Source of the DNA: Providencia rettgeri
Lineage (GTDB): Bacteria; Pseudomonadota; Gammaproteobacteria; Enterobacterales; Enterobacteriaceae
Assembly: GCA_900455085.1 (NCBI GenBank)
Contig: UGTZ01000001.1
Span: forward strand, 3,502,501-3,566,500
DNA: 64,000 nucleotides
Direction of reading: 5' to 3'
Position numbers and translations under genes: made by a program. Under the pieces are notes generated by a model. It had not been told where the DNA came from. It was given only the letters and a program-made list of their open reading frames with translations, and did no database searches. Positions 32,155-41,109 of the stretch are shown piece after piece. How positions within the stretch are numbered: position 1 is the stretch's first letter; every line of letters begins with the position of its first letter.

Positions 32155-32343
32155 TATCAACCCAAAACAGAATTAGTATTTTAAACGGCTTAAGTGCCGA
32201 TAAACACAAGGCAGATGCCTGTAAAATGCTACGAAAAATAAAGGGCGTAGCAAATAATAAATGTTCCCTTTGTATGTTCTTGTTGGCCGAATGTTTCGCC
32301 GACCGACACCAATCTAAATACTCAGAAGTGTGGATACCGTCTT

Positions 32344-34197
32344 ATGGAGCAAAACCCGCAGTCGCAGCTTAAGCTACTCGTAACCAAGGGTAAAGAGCAA
32401 GGTTACTTAACCTATGCTGAGGTCAACGACCATCTGCCGGAAGATATCGTCGATTCAGATCAAATCGAAGATATCATTCAGATGATTAATGACATGGGCA
32501 TCCAGGTCATGGAAGAAGCACCTGATGCCGATGATTTAATTTTGGCTGAAAATACTTCCGATACTGATGAAGATGCAGCTGAAGCCGCTGCACAAGTGCT
32601 GTCCAGTGTTGAAAGTGAAATCGGCCGTACAACCGACCCTGTCCGCATGTATATGCGCGAAATGGGAACCGTCGAGCTTCTCACTCGAGAAGGCGAAATC
32701 GACATTGCAAAACGTATCGAGGATGGGATAAATCAGGTTCAGTGCTCTGTAGCTGAATACCCTGAGGCTATCACCTATCTTCTTGAGCAGTATGACCGTG
32801 TTGAAGCAGGAGAAAGCCGTTTATCTGATTTAATCACCGGCTTTGTTGACCCTAACGCGGAAGAAGATCTCGCACCAACAGCGACTCACGTTGGCTCTGA
32901 ATTACCACAAGAAGAGCTTGATAAAGACGATGACGAAGACGAAGAAGATGAAGACGGCGATGACAGCGATAGCGATGACGATAACAGCATCGATCCTGAA
33001 TTAGCGCGTCAAAAATTCTCTGATCTTCGTGAGCAATATGAAAAAACGCGTCAACATATTAAACAATATGGTCGTAGTGACGCGAAAACGGCTGCCGCTA
33101 TCGAGCAGCTTTCCGAAGTATTTAAAGAGTTCCGTTTAGTTCCTAAGCAATTTGACTATTTGGTCAATAACATGCGTGAAATGATGGACCGAGTTCGCTT
33201 ACAAGAGCGTACCATCATGAAACTGTGTGTTGAACAATGTAAAATGCCGAAGAAAAACTTCATTACTTTATTTAGTGGTAATGAGACCAGTGAAACTTGG
33301 TTAACTGCTGCAAAAGCAATGAACAAGCCTTGGTCAGAAAAATTACTTGAAGTTGAAGAAGAAATTCTGCGTTGCCTACAAAGACTGCGCCAAATTGAAG
33401 AAGAAACGGGTCTGACAATCGAACAAGTTAAAGATATCAACCGTCGTATGTCTATCGGTGAAGCGAAAGCACGCCGTGCGAAAAAAGAGATGGTTGAAGC
33501 AAACTTACGTCTGGTAATTTCTATTGCTAAGAAATATACCAACCGTGGCTTGCAGTTCCTTGACCTGATTCAAGAAGGTAACATCGGTCTGATGAAAGCC
33601 GTTGATAAGTTTGAATATCGCCGTGGCTATAAGTTCTCAACTTATGCGACTTGGTGGATCCGTCAGGCTATCACGCGTTCAATCGCTGACCAAGCACGTA
33701 CTATTCGTATCCCGGTTCACATGATTGAAACTATCAACAAGCTGAACCGTATCTCTCGTCAAATGCTGCAAGAAATGGGCCGTGAGCCATCGCCAGAAGA
33801 ACTGGCAGAACGCATGCTAATGCCGGAAGATAAAATTCGTAAAGTACTGAAGATTGCTAAAGAACCGATTTCAATGGAAACCCCTATTGGTGATGATGAA
33901 GATTCACATTTAGGTGATTTTATTGAAGATACCACTTTAGAACTGCCTTTAGACTCTGCAACATCAGAAAGCTTACGCTCTGCAACTCACGAAGTGTTAG
34001 CAGGCTTAACCGCTCGTGAAGCAAAAGTACTGCGTATGCGTTTTGGTATCGACATGAATACTGACCACACCCTTGAGGAAGTTGGTAAACAGTTTGATGT
34101 TACCCGTGAACGTATCCGTCAGATTGAAGCGAAAGCGTTACGTAAATTACGTCACCCAAGCCGCTCAGAAGTGCTACGCAGCTTCCTTGACGAATAA
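32344..34197 (+). CDS. rpoD: RNA polymerase primary sigma factor RpoD (sigma-70)
   Basis: Housekeeping sigma factor. The 617-residue protein has region 1.1 at the N-terminus, region 1.2 ([11 protein letters not shown]), a non-conserved acidic insertion (about 195-217, [17 protein letters not shown]), region 2 ([37 protein letters not shown]), region 3 and region 4 with the helix-turn-helix ([20 protein letters not shown]). It is the third gene of the operon with rpsU and dnaG, 189 bp after dnaG. Confidence 0.97.
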   Translation: MEQNPQSQLKLLVTKGKEQGYLTYAEVNDHLPEDIVDSDQIEDIIQMINDMGIQVMEEAPDADDLILAENTSDTDEDAAEAAAQVLSSVESEIGRTTDPVRMYMREMGTVELLTREGEIDIAKRIEDGINQVQCSVAEYPEAITYLLEQYDRVEAGESRLSDLITGFVDPNAEEDLAPTATHVGSELPQEELDKDDDEDEEDEDGDDSDSDDDNSIDPELARQKFSDLREQYEKTRQHIKQYGRSDAKTAAAIEQLSEVFKEFRLVPKQFDYLVNNMREMMDRVRLQERTIMKLCVEQCKMPKKNFITLFSGNETSETWLTAAKAMNKPWSEKLLEVEEEILRCLQRLRQIEEETGLTIEQVKDINRRMSIGEAKARRAKKEMVEANLRLVISIAKKYTNRGLQFLDLIQEGNIGLMKAVDKFEYRRGYKFSTYATWWIRQAITRSIADQARTIRIPVHMIETINKLNRISRQMLQEMGREPSPEELAERMLMPEDKIRKVLKIAKEPISMETPIGDDEDSHLGDFIEDTTLELPLDSATSESLRSATHEVLAGLTAREAKVLRMRFGIDMNTDHTLEEVGKQFDVTRERIRQIEAKALRKLRHPSRSEVLRSFLDE

Positions 34198-34214
34198 TTG
34201 ATTCATTTATATCT

Positions 34215-34244
34215 AAAAACACCTGCTCCGGCAGGTGTTTTTTT
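34215..34244 (+). terminator. rpoD terminator
   Basis: AAACACCTGC, TCCG loop, GCAGGTGTTT and T-tract. Confidence 0.88.
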
Positions 34245-34265
34245 ATGCTTACTACCCAATATTCG

Positions 34266-35726
34266 CTAATTCTCTGATTTATTCCTTGCCATCAGACATA
34301 ACGTTATCAATATCGCTATCGCGCCACCTAACATCGCCAGATTAAAACCGGAAACAAAAGCAGAACGCGTTGCCTGCTCAATAAATGTTGATGGCATCAC
34401 CGAGGAAGTTTGAATCAAACGTTCGATTTCCTGTGCCGACAACATCATGGCCAGCTTGTTATCCTGTAATAGCTGCTCTACAGCGCGATGTGTCATCAAT
34501 GTCCCTAAAAAAGCAATGCCAAGGGTCATACCTGTTTGCCTTAATGCGTTCATGACCGCAGAAGCAATACCAGAATAGGCCTTATCAACACTCGCCATAA
34601 CCAGTGCCCCAATTGCTGGGGTAGACATCCCCATTCCAGCCCCCAAAATAAATAAGGTTATCGCAATAGGAATATAAGGTGTTTCAGTATTCACACGAGT
34701 TAATAATAATGAAGCCAATGCAATTAAAATAAAACCCAAAATCATGAGGTTTCGCACGCTTAAACGGCGAGACAGTTTACCAAAAGAAAATGAAAAAATA
34801 GCCATGGCAATAAACTCAGGAGCCATGCGGATCCCGGCTTCAAATGCCCCCCACCCTTGGCCTTTTTGCAAAAATAGTGCGATGAAGAATACATTACTGT
34901 AAGTTGCAAAACCCAAAGCAAAAGACGCCATATTATATTGAAAGAAAAAAGGATTTTTTTTGAATAAAAAAAGCGGTAATAATGGCCGAGTTACGTGAAG
35001 TTCAACCCAAATAAACCCTAAGCATGCAAAAATCGCAATGATTAACCCACTCAATGTGAGGTAACTGCCCCAACCGTGTTCTCCAGCTTCGATTAAAGCA
35101 AAAGTTAACCCACCTAACGCAATGATACTTAAAACTTGTCCCATTGGATCTAATGCGGCTTTATCTGGATCTGCACTTTCTTGTATACCTAACCAGCCTA
35201 ACAGTAATGTCAGTAGTCCAATCGGGATATTAATTAAAAATATCGTTGTCCAATCGAAGCTATCGACTAAAAAGCCCCCTAAAATAGGACCAATAATTAA
35301 CGAAAGTGCACTCACTGCTGACCAAATACCAATAATTCTGATGCGCTCGATATCATTCGAGAAAGCTTGCGTAATAATAGAAAGTGCCCCTGGAATTAAA
35401 GCAGCAGCAGCGACTCCTTGGATAACCCGCCCCGCTATCAACATGTGTGGCGACGCAGAAAATGCACAAATTGCAGATCCTAGAGTAAAGATAACAATCC
35501 CTGTTAACCAAATTTTTTTACGCCCATAACGGTCGCTTATCGGGCCAACAGATAGGATCAACGCTGACAGACATAACGCATAGGCGTCAATAATCCATTG
35601 TAGCATTGACATATGAGCCTTGAGGTCACGCCCAATAGCAGGTAGTGCAACATTTACAATACTGATATCTAACGTTGCCATAAAGGTACCCAAGCAAACT
35701 GCTAGGATCAAAAAAAGCCGTCTCAT
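34266..35726 (-). CDS. MFS drug exporter, DHA2 (14-TM, EmrB/QacA) type
   Basis: The 486-residue protein has about 14 hydrophobic segments and the DHA2 motifs: LDISIVNVALPAIGRDL in TM1, the loop-2 GPISDRYGRKKIW (motif A) and the antiporter motif C region GPILGGFLVDSFDWTTIF. Such pumps use the proton gradient to expel hydrophobic drugs or toxins. It stands alone: no EmrA-type adaptor or TetR repressor is adjacent. An inverted repeat that looks like a repressor operator lies upstream (35768-35782). Confidence 0.82.
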   Translation of the reverse strand: MRRLFLILAVCLGTFMATLDISIVNVALPAIGRDLKAHMSMLQWIIDAYALCLSALILSVGPISDRYGRKKIWLTGIVIFTLGSAICAFSASPHMLIAGRVIQGVAAAALIPGALSIITQAFSNDIERIRIIGIWSAVSALSLIIGPILGGFLVDSFDWTTIFLINIPIGLLTLLLGWLGIQESADPDKAALDPMGQVLSIIALGGLTFALIEAGEHGWGSYLTLSGLIIAIFACLGFIWVELHVTRPLLPLFLFKKNPFFFQYNMASFALGFATYSNVFFIALFLQKGQGWGAFEAGIRMAPEFIAMAIFSFSFGKLSRRLSVRNLMILGFILIALASLLLTRVNTETPYIPIAITLFILGAGMGMSTPAIGALVMASVDKAYSGIASAVMNALRQTGMTLGIAFLGTLMTHRAVEQLLQDNKLAMMLSAQEIERLIQTSSVMPSTFIEQATRSAFVSGFNLAMLGGAIAILITLCLMARNKSEN

Positions 35727-35767
35727 TTTTATACCTCATCATCGATCATAGCAATATGATAATATTC

Positions 35768-35782
35768 GACCGACCGACGGTC
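35768..35782. promoter_or_regulatory. Palindromic operator candidate upstream of the DHA2 exporter
   Basis: GACCGACCGACGGTC, with GACCG/CGGTC arms, lies 42 bp before the exporter start. TetR-family operators at drug-pump genes often have this form; no cognate gene is adjacent. Confidence 0.4.
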
Positions 35783-35835
35783 AATAAAAATGAGAATAGA
35801 TATCATTTATCACTTATATTTTTTTACTCTTTGAA

Positions 35836-35856
35836 AAAACGGCCTTTAGCCGTTTT
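35836..35856 (-). terminator. Terminator after the MFS/NTF2-like gene pair
   Basis: On the minus strand AAAACGGC, a 5-nt loop, GCCGTTTT and further Ts, just after the gene ending at 35866. Confidence 0.75.
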
Positions 35857-35865
35857 ATTCTTATT

Positions 35866-36273
35866 TTAATCCGTTTGAGTTGAAAGTACCGGAGTTTCAT
35901 GTAGATAAACCCAATAACATTTCTCCGCTTCCACTCTAATGCAAACAACGGAAGTTCGTAATGTTTCTATATCACTAATTTGCTGTTTCTCTTGATATTG
36001 AATCCAGCAATAGCCATTATCCTCTCTTAATGGAACCAGATTAGTACATCTTGTCGTAAATGATGCTCGAGTCCCAATATTTTGGCTAAATAACGTGGTG
36101 ACGTCATTTAAACCAATGCAATAGCCTTGTATTGTGACCATTTTGAAGTTGTCATCAAAACTGCTTAATAAAAGAGATAAGCTTTTATCGCTATTTCGTC
36201 CCTTAAATACATCTTCAATTAAAACATGTAAATCCACTACGCTTTGCAGCGCTCTTTTCATTGTTTCACTCAT
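35866..36273 (-). CDS. Small NTF2/SnoaL-like protein, function unknown
   Basis: A 135-residue soluble protein without a signal peptide. Its pattern (N-terminal helices, then DDNFKMVTIQGYCIGLNDVTTLF and repeated beta-strands ending YWVYLHETPVL) resembles NTF2/SnoaL/DUF4440-type cone folds, but I do not recognise a specific family. Its ATG directly follows the stop of the MFS gene (TAAATG), so translation is coupled and the two probably work together, for example in handling the compound that the transporter exports. The function is unassigned. Confidence 0.6.
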   Translation of the reverse strand: MSETMKRALQSVVDLHVLIEDVFKGRNSDKSLSLLLSSFDDNFKMVTIQGYCIGLNDVTTLFSQNIGTRASFTTRCTNLVPLREDNGYCWIQYQEKQQISDIETLRTSVVCIRVEAEKCYWVYLHETPVLSTQTD

Positions 36274-37605
36274 TTATTTTTCCTTGATCACTGAAATTAA
36301 TGAAAGAAACCCGAGTATTGATGCGATAAAAAACGTATATTGATAACGTATTAAATTATTCGAGAAAGTCGTTAAGCTAAATATAGAAATAAATACGACT
36401 GCACCAACACTAAATGCGACTTGTCGATTAATATTCCACAATACGCTACCTTGAAGTAAATCTTTGTCTTTAAAATCCATTAACGAGCTAATTTGTGCAG
36501 TATTGGCGCTCAATCCCCCCCCCATCCCCATCAATAAATAAGCGATTATTAATAAACTGAGCTGGTTTGAAGATGAAACCCAATAAAGCAGAAAAATACC
36601 AAAGCTATGCAGTGTAATACCAATAATAAATAATCGCTTTTTTCCTATCTGCAAATAAAGGCGTCCACCGGTTAGCATTGATATTACTGCCCCCAATGCA
36701 TATAGCACCATAAATAGCCCGGTTTGTGCCGCACTGAACCCCATATTTTCTTGTAGATTAAAAATATTGAGTAAATTAACTCCCGTAAAAATACCGGGAA
36801 CAGCATAGTAAACAATAAAAGCGTTGCGTAGGTTGGAATTCTTTAATAACTGAAAATTTAAAATAGGTTCTCGGCATTTTTTAGCGTATTTAAGGTAAAC
36901 AATAAATACGAGGGCTGAAGTAAAAAAACTCACCAAAGCCAATAATAAATTGTGATAATCATTATAAAAAGAGAATGATAATAATAGGCTTAACAAACTT
37001 AAACTCACCATTATTAATCCCAAAATATCTGGTTTTTCTCTTATTTTTACTCCTTCATTTTTTATCCAACTCCAGGCTAGTACTGCTGTTAGTAATGAGA
37101 AAGGCAAATTAGAATAAAACACCCAATGCCAAGACAGAGAATCAATAATTAGGCCGCCAATTGCAGGCGAAAATGCGGGAGCAATTAACGCTACAGTCAT
37201 AATCAATGTTGATATACGCTGGCGATCATTATTGGGAAATAATGCGAAAACTAACGCCTGACCTACCGGAATTAATAACCCTCCTGCTGCACCTTGGATA
37301 AAGCGCCAAAAAATTAAGCTATAAATTGAACCACTGCTTCCACTAAACCAAGCAGCAACAGAAAAAAGTAACATGGAATAACACAGTAATTTTTGATTGC
37401 CTAACCTACCTGCTAGCCATAAGCTGATTGGCATCACTAAAACTAGACCTAAAATATAGGCATTGGCAACCCATGCAACTTGAGATTGGCTTACTGAAAA
37501 GGACGATGCAATATCAGGTAATGCTATCGCTGACATAAAAATGTTAATACAATCAATAAAGAAACCAAGTAAAAATACTGTGGCAATTTTGTATCGATAA
37601 GTCAT
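36274..37605 (-). CDS. MFS transporter (DHA2-like, drug-type)
   Basis: The 443-residue integral membrane protein has 12 to 14 hydrophobic segments; MSAIALPDIASSFSVSQSQVAWVANAYIL in TM1-2 and WLAGRLGNQKL in loop 2 place it with drug:H+ antiporters. The ATG at 37605 is chosen because of a near-perfect GGAGGAAG ribosome-binding site; an upstream ATG (37710) would overlap the LysR gene and adds a non-membrane stretch. It is divergent from the LysR regulator and coupled to the NTF2-like gene. The substrate is unknown. Confidence 0.8.
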   Translation of the reverse strand: MTYRYKIATVFLLGFFIDCINIFMSAIALPDIASSFSVSQSQVAWVANAYILGLVLVMPISLWLAGRLGNQKLLCYSMLLFSVAAWFSGSSGSIYSLIFWRFIQGAAGGLLIPVGQALVFALFPNNDRQRISTLIMTVALIAPAFSPAIGGLIIDSLSWHWVFYSNLPFSLLTAVLAWSWIKNEGVKIREKPDILGLIMVSLSLLSLLLSFSFYNDYHNLLLALVSFFTSALVFIVYLKYAKKCREPILNFQLLKNSNLRNAFIVYYAVPGIFTGVNLLNIFNLQENMGFSAAQTGLFMVLYALGAVISMLTGGRLYLQIGKKRLFIIGITLHSFGIFLLYWVSSSNQLSLLIIAYLLMGMGGGLSANTAQISSLMDFKDKDLLQGSVLWNINRQVAFSVGAVVFISIFSLTTFSNNLIRYQYTFFIASILGFLSLISVIKEK

Positions 37606-37670
37606 GGACTTCCTCCGGTGGCAAAGAATAAGTTTTAGTCCTTTCTTTGTCGATACAAGGGAGGTAACAT

Positions 37671-37701
37671 GATTGTTTAATAAATAAGAACAATCATTGT
37701 T
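37671..37701. promoter_or_regulatory. LysR-type operator between the regulator and MFS gene
   Basis: GATTGTT, an 11-bp spacer and AACAATC form a perfect T-N11-A type LysR box (37671-37695), and a further ATTGTT half-site overlaps its right edge (37696-37701). It lies in the divergent promoter region and ends just before the LysR ATG. Confidence 0.7.
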
Positions 37702-37704
37702 ATT

Positions 37705-38604
37705 ATGCAAAAAAATCTCAAAAAGATTATCAGTTTTCTACAAGTTGTTGATTCGGGCTCATTCACTAAAGCCGCAGATATTTTAGGGCTAAGCCGTTCT
37801 ATGGTGAGTGTCGATATCAAACAATTAGAAGCTCAGCTTAATGTAAGCTTGCTAACACGAAATACGCGAAATATTGCATTAACAGAGGTGGGAAAACATT
37901 TTTATGACGACTTTAAACGTATTCAAAGTCAAATAGATGAAGCTTTCGAAAAAAGCCAAAATTTAGGAACTAATATTGTAGGTTTGCTGCGCTTTTCATC
38001 AACAAGTGAATTTGGCCAACGTTTTATTTTGCCACTACTACCTGAATTTTGCCGCCTTTATCCTAAGCTAAGGTTACAGTATTCATTTAACTCATCCTTA
38101 GATGACCTTATCACAGAGAAACTCGATTTATCTATTCGGTTAGGTAATTTAAAAAATTCATCCCATAAAATGAAAAAACTGGGTGAATATGAAATTTACT
38201 TAGTTGCCACCCCTGAATTTCTAAAAAAACACCCAATCAAACAACTCACTGATTTAGCAAATGTTCCATGGATTAACCATGCGCTATTAAACTGGCAAGA
38301 TCCTCAATATTTTTTACAGAATTCAAAAAATGAAAAATATTACTTACCTTTAATTAAAAACCAATATGAGTCTAATTCTGCCGCCGTTATTCACCATATG
38401 GTGTTAGCCTCATTAGGTATTGCAATATGCCCAGCTTGGATGGTTGATGATGACTTGCGGTATGAACGCTTAGTTCATGTATTACCTGAATACCGTTTGC
38501 CGAAACAAAATATTCAATTACTTTACCCAAATACTTTTGTTTTACCGGCTAAGACACGTGCATTTATCGATTTCTTAACCGATAAATTAGCGGCAAAGAA
38601 ATAA
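37705..38604 (+). CDS. LysR-family transcriptional regulator
   Basis: The 299-residue protein has an N-terminal winged helix-turn-helix (KIISFLQVVDSGSFTKAADILGLSRSMVSVDIKQLE; about 7-42) and a periplasmic-binding-protein-like effector domain (about 92-295). Such proteins typically autoregulate and control the divergent gene, here the MFS/NTF2-like pair. The operator at 37671-37701 supports this. There is no clear Shine-Dalgarno sequence ahead of the ATG. The effector is unknown. Confidence 0.88.
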   Translation: MQKNLKKIISFLQVVDSGSFTKAADILGLSRSMVSVDIKQLEAQLNVSLLTRNTRNIALTEVGKHFYDDFKRIQSQIDEAFEKSQNLGTNIVGLLRFSSTSEFGQRFILPLLPEFCRLYPKLRLQYSFNSSLDDLITEKLDLSIRLGNLKNSSHKMKKLGEYEIYLVATPEFLKKHPIKQLTDLANVPWINHALLNWQDPQYFLQNSKNEKYYLPLIKNQYESNSAAVIHHMVLASLGIAICPAWMVDDDLRYERLVHVLPEYRLPKQNIQLLYPNTFVLPAKTRAFIDFLTDKLAAKK

Positions 38605-38684
38605 AGATAGGTCGGTTCAATGTTTCTAAAATAGAGATTTCTAATCTACCACAGTATAATAGCTATTTTCCTAATCGGAAATGG

Positions 38685-38710
38685 CTATTATGCCCTCCAT
38701 GGCATAATAG
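38685..38710. terminator. Hairpin between LysR and hdeB-like genes
   Basis: CTATTATGCC, 6-nt loop, GGCATAATAG is a perfect 10-bp stem between converging genes; a T-rich stretch follows on the plus strand. Confidence 0.65.
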
Positions 38711-38716
38711 TTTGCT

Positions 38717-39016
38717 TTATTTCTTAGATGCTAAATAATCTTGTAGAGTGCCTTCCGGCTTTTTCTTACAAAACTCAACAATCTGAGGGACTTCGGCAAC
38801 ACTTTGCTCTGTTAGCGCAACATAATCTCCACCTTTAAATTGCGTTTCTTGATTTGTTACCCATAACGCAATAGGTGCCCAGCTCTGAGGGTCTAAATTA
38901 ATAAATTGCTGGCAAGTCATATTTTCAGGTGTAACCGTATTTTTGTCTGCCGCCATTGAGTTAAATGAAATTGTAGATACAGCAAGTAATACGCTAGATA
39001 TAATAACCTTTCTCAT
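38717..39016 (-). CDS. hdeB: HdeB-like periplasmic acid-stress chaperone
   Basis: The 99-residue precursor has a signal peptide (MRKVIISSVLLAVSTISFNSMA). The mature part resembles E. coli HdeB: MTCQQFINLDPQSWAPIALWV, ETQFKGGDYVALTE, VPQIVEFCKKKP. The two cysteines expected to form the HdeA/HdeB disulphide are present. HdeB dissociates in acid and protects periplasmic proteins from aggregation. The E. coli hdeA-hdeB-hdeD island is absent here; this is a single gene. HdeA/HdeB paralogues are hard to separate, so the symbol is by similarity. Confidence 0.78.
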   Translation of the reverse strand: MRKVIISSVLLAVSTISFNSMAADKNTVTPENMTCQQFINLDPQSWAPIALWVTNQETQFKGGDYVALTEQSVAEVPQIVEFCKKKPEGTLQDYLASKK

Positions 39017-39210
39017 TTTGAACTCCTTTGAAAATTAAAAACACAGAATCATGTGCCGGAATATTATTAGCATATTATTTATGGAACTTACATATTCTAA
39101 TTTTGATGATTAAATTTATACCGAGTCAAAAATTCGAATAATAAATAATAAAAACAAATAACTATGAACAATTACTTAATTAGACCATCAATATACGATA
39201 TATTTTTTTA

Positions 39211-39237
39211 TAAAAAAGCCACTTATACAAAGTGGCT
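39211..39237 (-). terminator. Terminator of the D-amino-acid-type operon
   Basis: On the minus strand AGCCACTT, a 5-nt loop, AAGTGGCT and TTTTTT, immediately after the MFS gene that ends the operon. Confidence 0.85.
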
Positions 39238-39249
39238 ATGATTATTTAA

Positions 39250-40545
39250 TTAGACTGTTTTTACTTCCATCTCAGCAGGATCTTTAATTGGTTCATTAAC
39301 AAAGAAGAAATAAACCAATGATGCTAGGAATGCGACAGTTGCACAAACCACAAGGGCTAAGGTAAATGAATGTGTTTGGTCAATAATAATACCGGTAATA
39401 ATCGGAGCAAACGACCCTCCAATAAAACCACCGAAATTTTGAATGCCACTCACAGAAGTGATTAAGCGAGAAGGCACTGATACTAAAATCAATCCCCAAG
39501 CAGAAGTCCCCGCAAAGTGAATAGAAAATAGTGCCATACTAATACACGCAACGGCTGAAAAGGTACTGTCAGTATAAGCGGCCGGCAATGTAAACATCGC
39601 AGCGAATAACAAGCCTAAGCAAATCATCCACTTACGGCTTTTCATTTTGTCAGCACCGCGTTTCGCCACATAGTCTGCAACAACACCATTTACCAGCATT
39701 CCCAGCGCACCAAATAAAAAAGGTATTGCTGCAACCCAGCCGGTTTTTTCTAGACTTAAACCTCTGGAGTTTTCAAGATAAGCAGGCAACCATGTGAGGT
39801 ATAACCAAACCATATAGCCCACACCATTAAACCCAATGATCATTCCCCATAAAGAACGTTGTTTAAATAATGACGCCCATTCCTTGAAAGAAACTTTATT
39901 CGTTGAAGATGGTGGAGCACCGTCATTTAAATAGTTTAATTCATCATCTGTTAATTCTAATTGTTCGCGATTACGATAGAAAATAAACCAAAGTATAGAC
40001 AGAATAATCCCACTAATACCGATAATAATAAACATTGTACGCCAGCCAAAAGCTAACATTAATGCGATGAGCAAAGGTGGCGCTAATGCTTGAGCTAGCG
40101 TAGAGGACATATTTACAATCCCCATTGGCAGACCACGCTCACGGATATTATACCAATCATTAACGACTTTAACGCCTGTCGGTAAATGCGGTGCTTCACC
40201 AATACCTAAAATAACCCGTGCAATAATTAAATGGGTAAATGAAGATAATAGCCCTGTCACGGTTTGTGCTAATGACCATAAGAACAAACCGAAGCCATAG
40301 ATCTTTTTAACCCCAAAGCGTTCCATTACCATACCTATAGGTAGTTGGCATAACGCATAGCCAAATGAAAATACCGATAACAATAATCCCATTTGGGTTG
40401 CACTAAATCCTAATTCTTTACTTATTGTAGAGTTAGCAATAGAGAGTGATGCTCTATCTAAAAAATTAATGATACCTGCTATCAACAAAAATGTAAGCGC
40501 AATAAGCTGCCAGCGCTTTAGCCTTTTACTCGCATGTAGTGACAT
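39250..40545 (-). CDS. MFS importer, ACS (anion:cation symporter) family
   Basis: The 431-residue, 12-TM transporter resembles sugar-acid and small-carboxylate importers: INFLDRASLSIANSTISKELGFSATQMG in TM1, FGYALCQLPIGMVMERFGVKKIYG in loop 2-3, and IARVILGIGEAPHLPTGVKVVNDWY (ACS family pattern) in TM4-5. As last gene of the leftward operon with M20, PLP and RidA enzymes, it probably imports their substrate, a small acidic compound. A hairpin separates it from the RidA gene. Confidence 0.84.
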   Translation of the reverse strand: MSLHASKRLKRWQLIALTFLLIAGIINFLDRASLSIANSTISKELGFSATQMGLLLSVFSFGYALCQLPIGMVMERFGVKKIYGFGLFLWSLAQTVTGLLSSFTHLIIARVILGIGEAPHLPTGVKVVNDWYNIRERGLPMGIVNMSSTLAQALAPPLLIALMLAFGWRTMFIIIGISGIILSILWFIFYRNREQLELTDDELNYLNDGAPPSSTNKVSFKEWASLFKQRSLWGMIIGFNGVGYMVWLYLTWLPAYLENSRGLSLEKTGWVAAIPFLFGALGMLVNGVVADYVAKRGADKMKSRKWMICLGLLFAAMFTLPAAYTDSTFSAVACISMALFSIHFAGTSAWGLILVSVPSRLITSVSGIQNFGGFIGGSFAPIITGIIIDQTHSFTLALVVCATVAFLASLVYFFFVNEPIKDPAEMEVKTV

Positions 40546-40575
40546 AATTAAGTACCTTTAAGACGTAACAGGACC

Positions 40576-40600
40576 CTGCGGAATAATATTTACTCCGCAG
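40576..40600. other. Intercistronic hairpin between RidA and MFS genes
   Basis: CTGCGGA, 11-nt loop, TCCGCAG. There is no T-tract on the minus strand, so it is more likely an mRNA processing or stability element than a terminator for the operon. Confidence 0.45.
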
Positions 40601-40638
40601 ATTTATTTTATTAATAATCTTTATTTTTTATCTATTAT

Positions 40639-41100
40639 TTACGACTTTAACTTTAATATTAATTCTATTTCCACTGGCGTATCAAAAGGTAATGTATTCG
40701 TACCGATTGCTGAACGTGCATGCTTACCTTTATCACCGAGTATTTCAATTAAAAAATCTGAAGCTCCATTCATGACTTGTGGTTGGTTTTTAAAATCATT
40801 AGCACTTTGTACAAAACCTAATAATTTTATACATTCATCAATTCTATCTAAATCTCCTAAATATGCTTTCAACGAGGAAAATATATTAACAATGCACTGT
40901 TTTGCTGCTTCTTGGCCTTGCTCAACTGTTAATTCTTTACCTAATGTACCGCTATAAATTAAGACGCCATCTTTTTGGCAATCGTGGCCTGATGTATATA
41001 ATAAATCCCCATACTGCTTAATGGATACATATGAAAATTTTGGCGTCCCTGGTGTGGCAAGTTTAATCCCTTTATCTTCTAATTTTTTTTCAATATTCAT
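40639..41100 (-). CDS. RidA-family (YjgF/YER057c/UK114) protein
   Basis: The 153-residue protein has the RidA fold signature near the end: HARSAIGTNTLPFDTPVEIEL, with R129 in the position of the arginine needed for imine/enamine deaminase activity in archetypal RidA. It is longer than RidA (128 aa) at the N-terminus. Rid proteins hydrolyse reactive enamine/imine products of PLP dehydratases. Its place between an M20 hydrolase and MFS gene, in one operon with a PLP dehydratase-like enzyme, suits this role. Confidence 0.85.
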   Translation of the reverse strand: MNIEKKLEDKGIKLATPGTPKFSYVSIKQYGDLLYTSGHDCQKDGVLIYSGTLGKELTVEQGQEAAKQCIVNIFSSLKAYLGDLDRIDECIKLLGFVQSANDFKNQPQVMNGASDFLIEILGDKGKHARSAIGTNTLPFDTPVEIELILKLKS

Positions 41101-41109
41101 TCAATTTTC

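Noticed and set aside
32900..33000. Acidic low-complexity stretch in RpoD as an anomaly
   Set aside because: The same acidic run is present in the non-conserved region of E. coli sigma-70.
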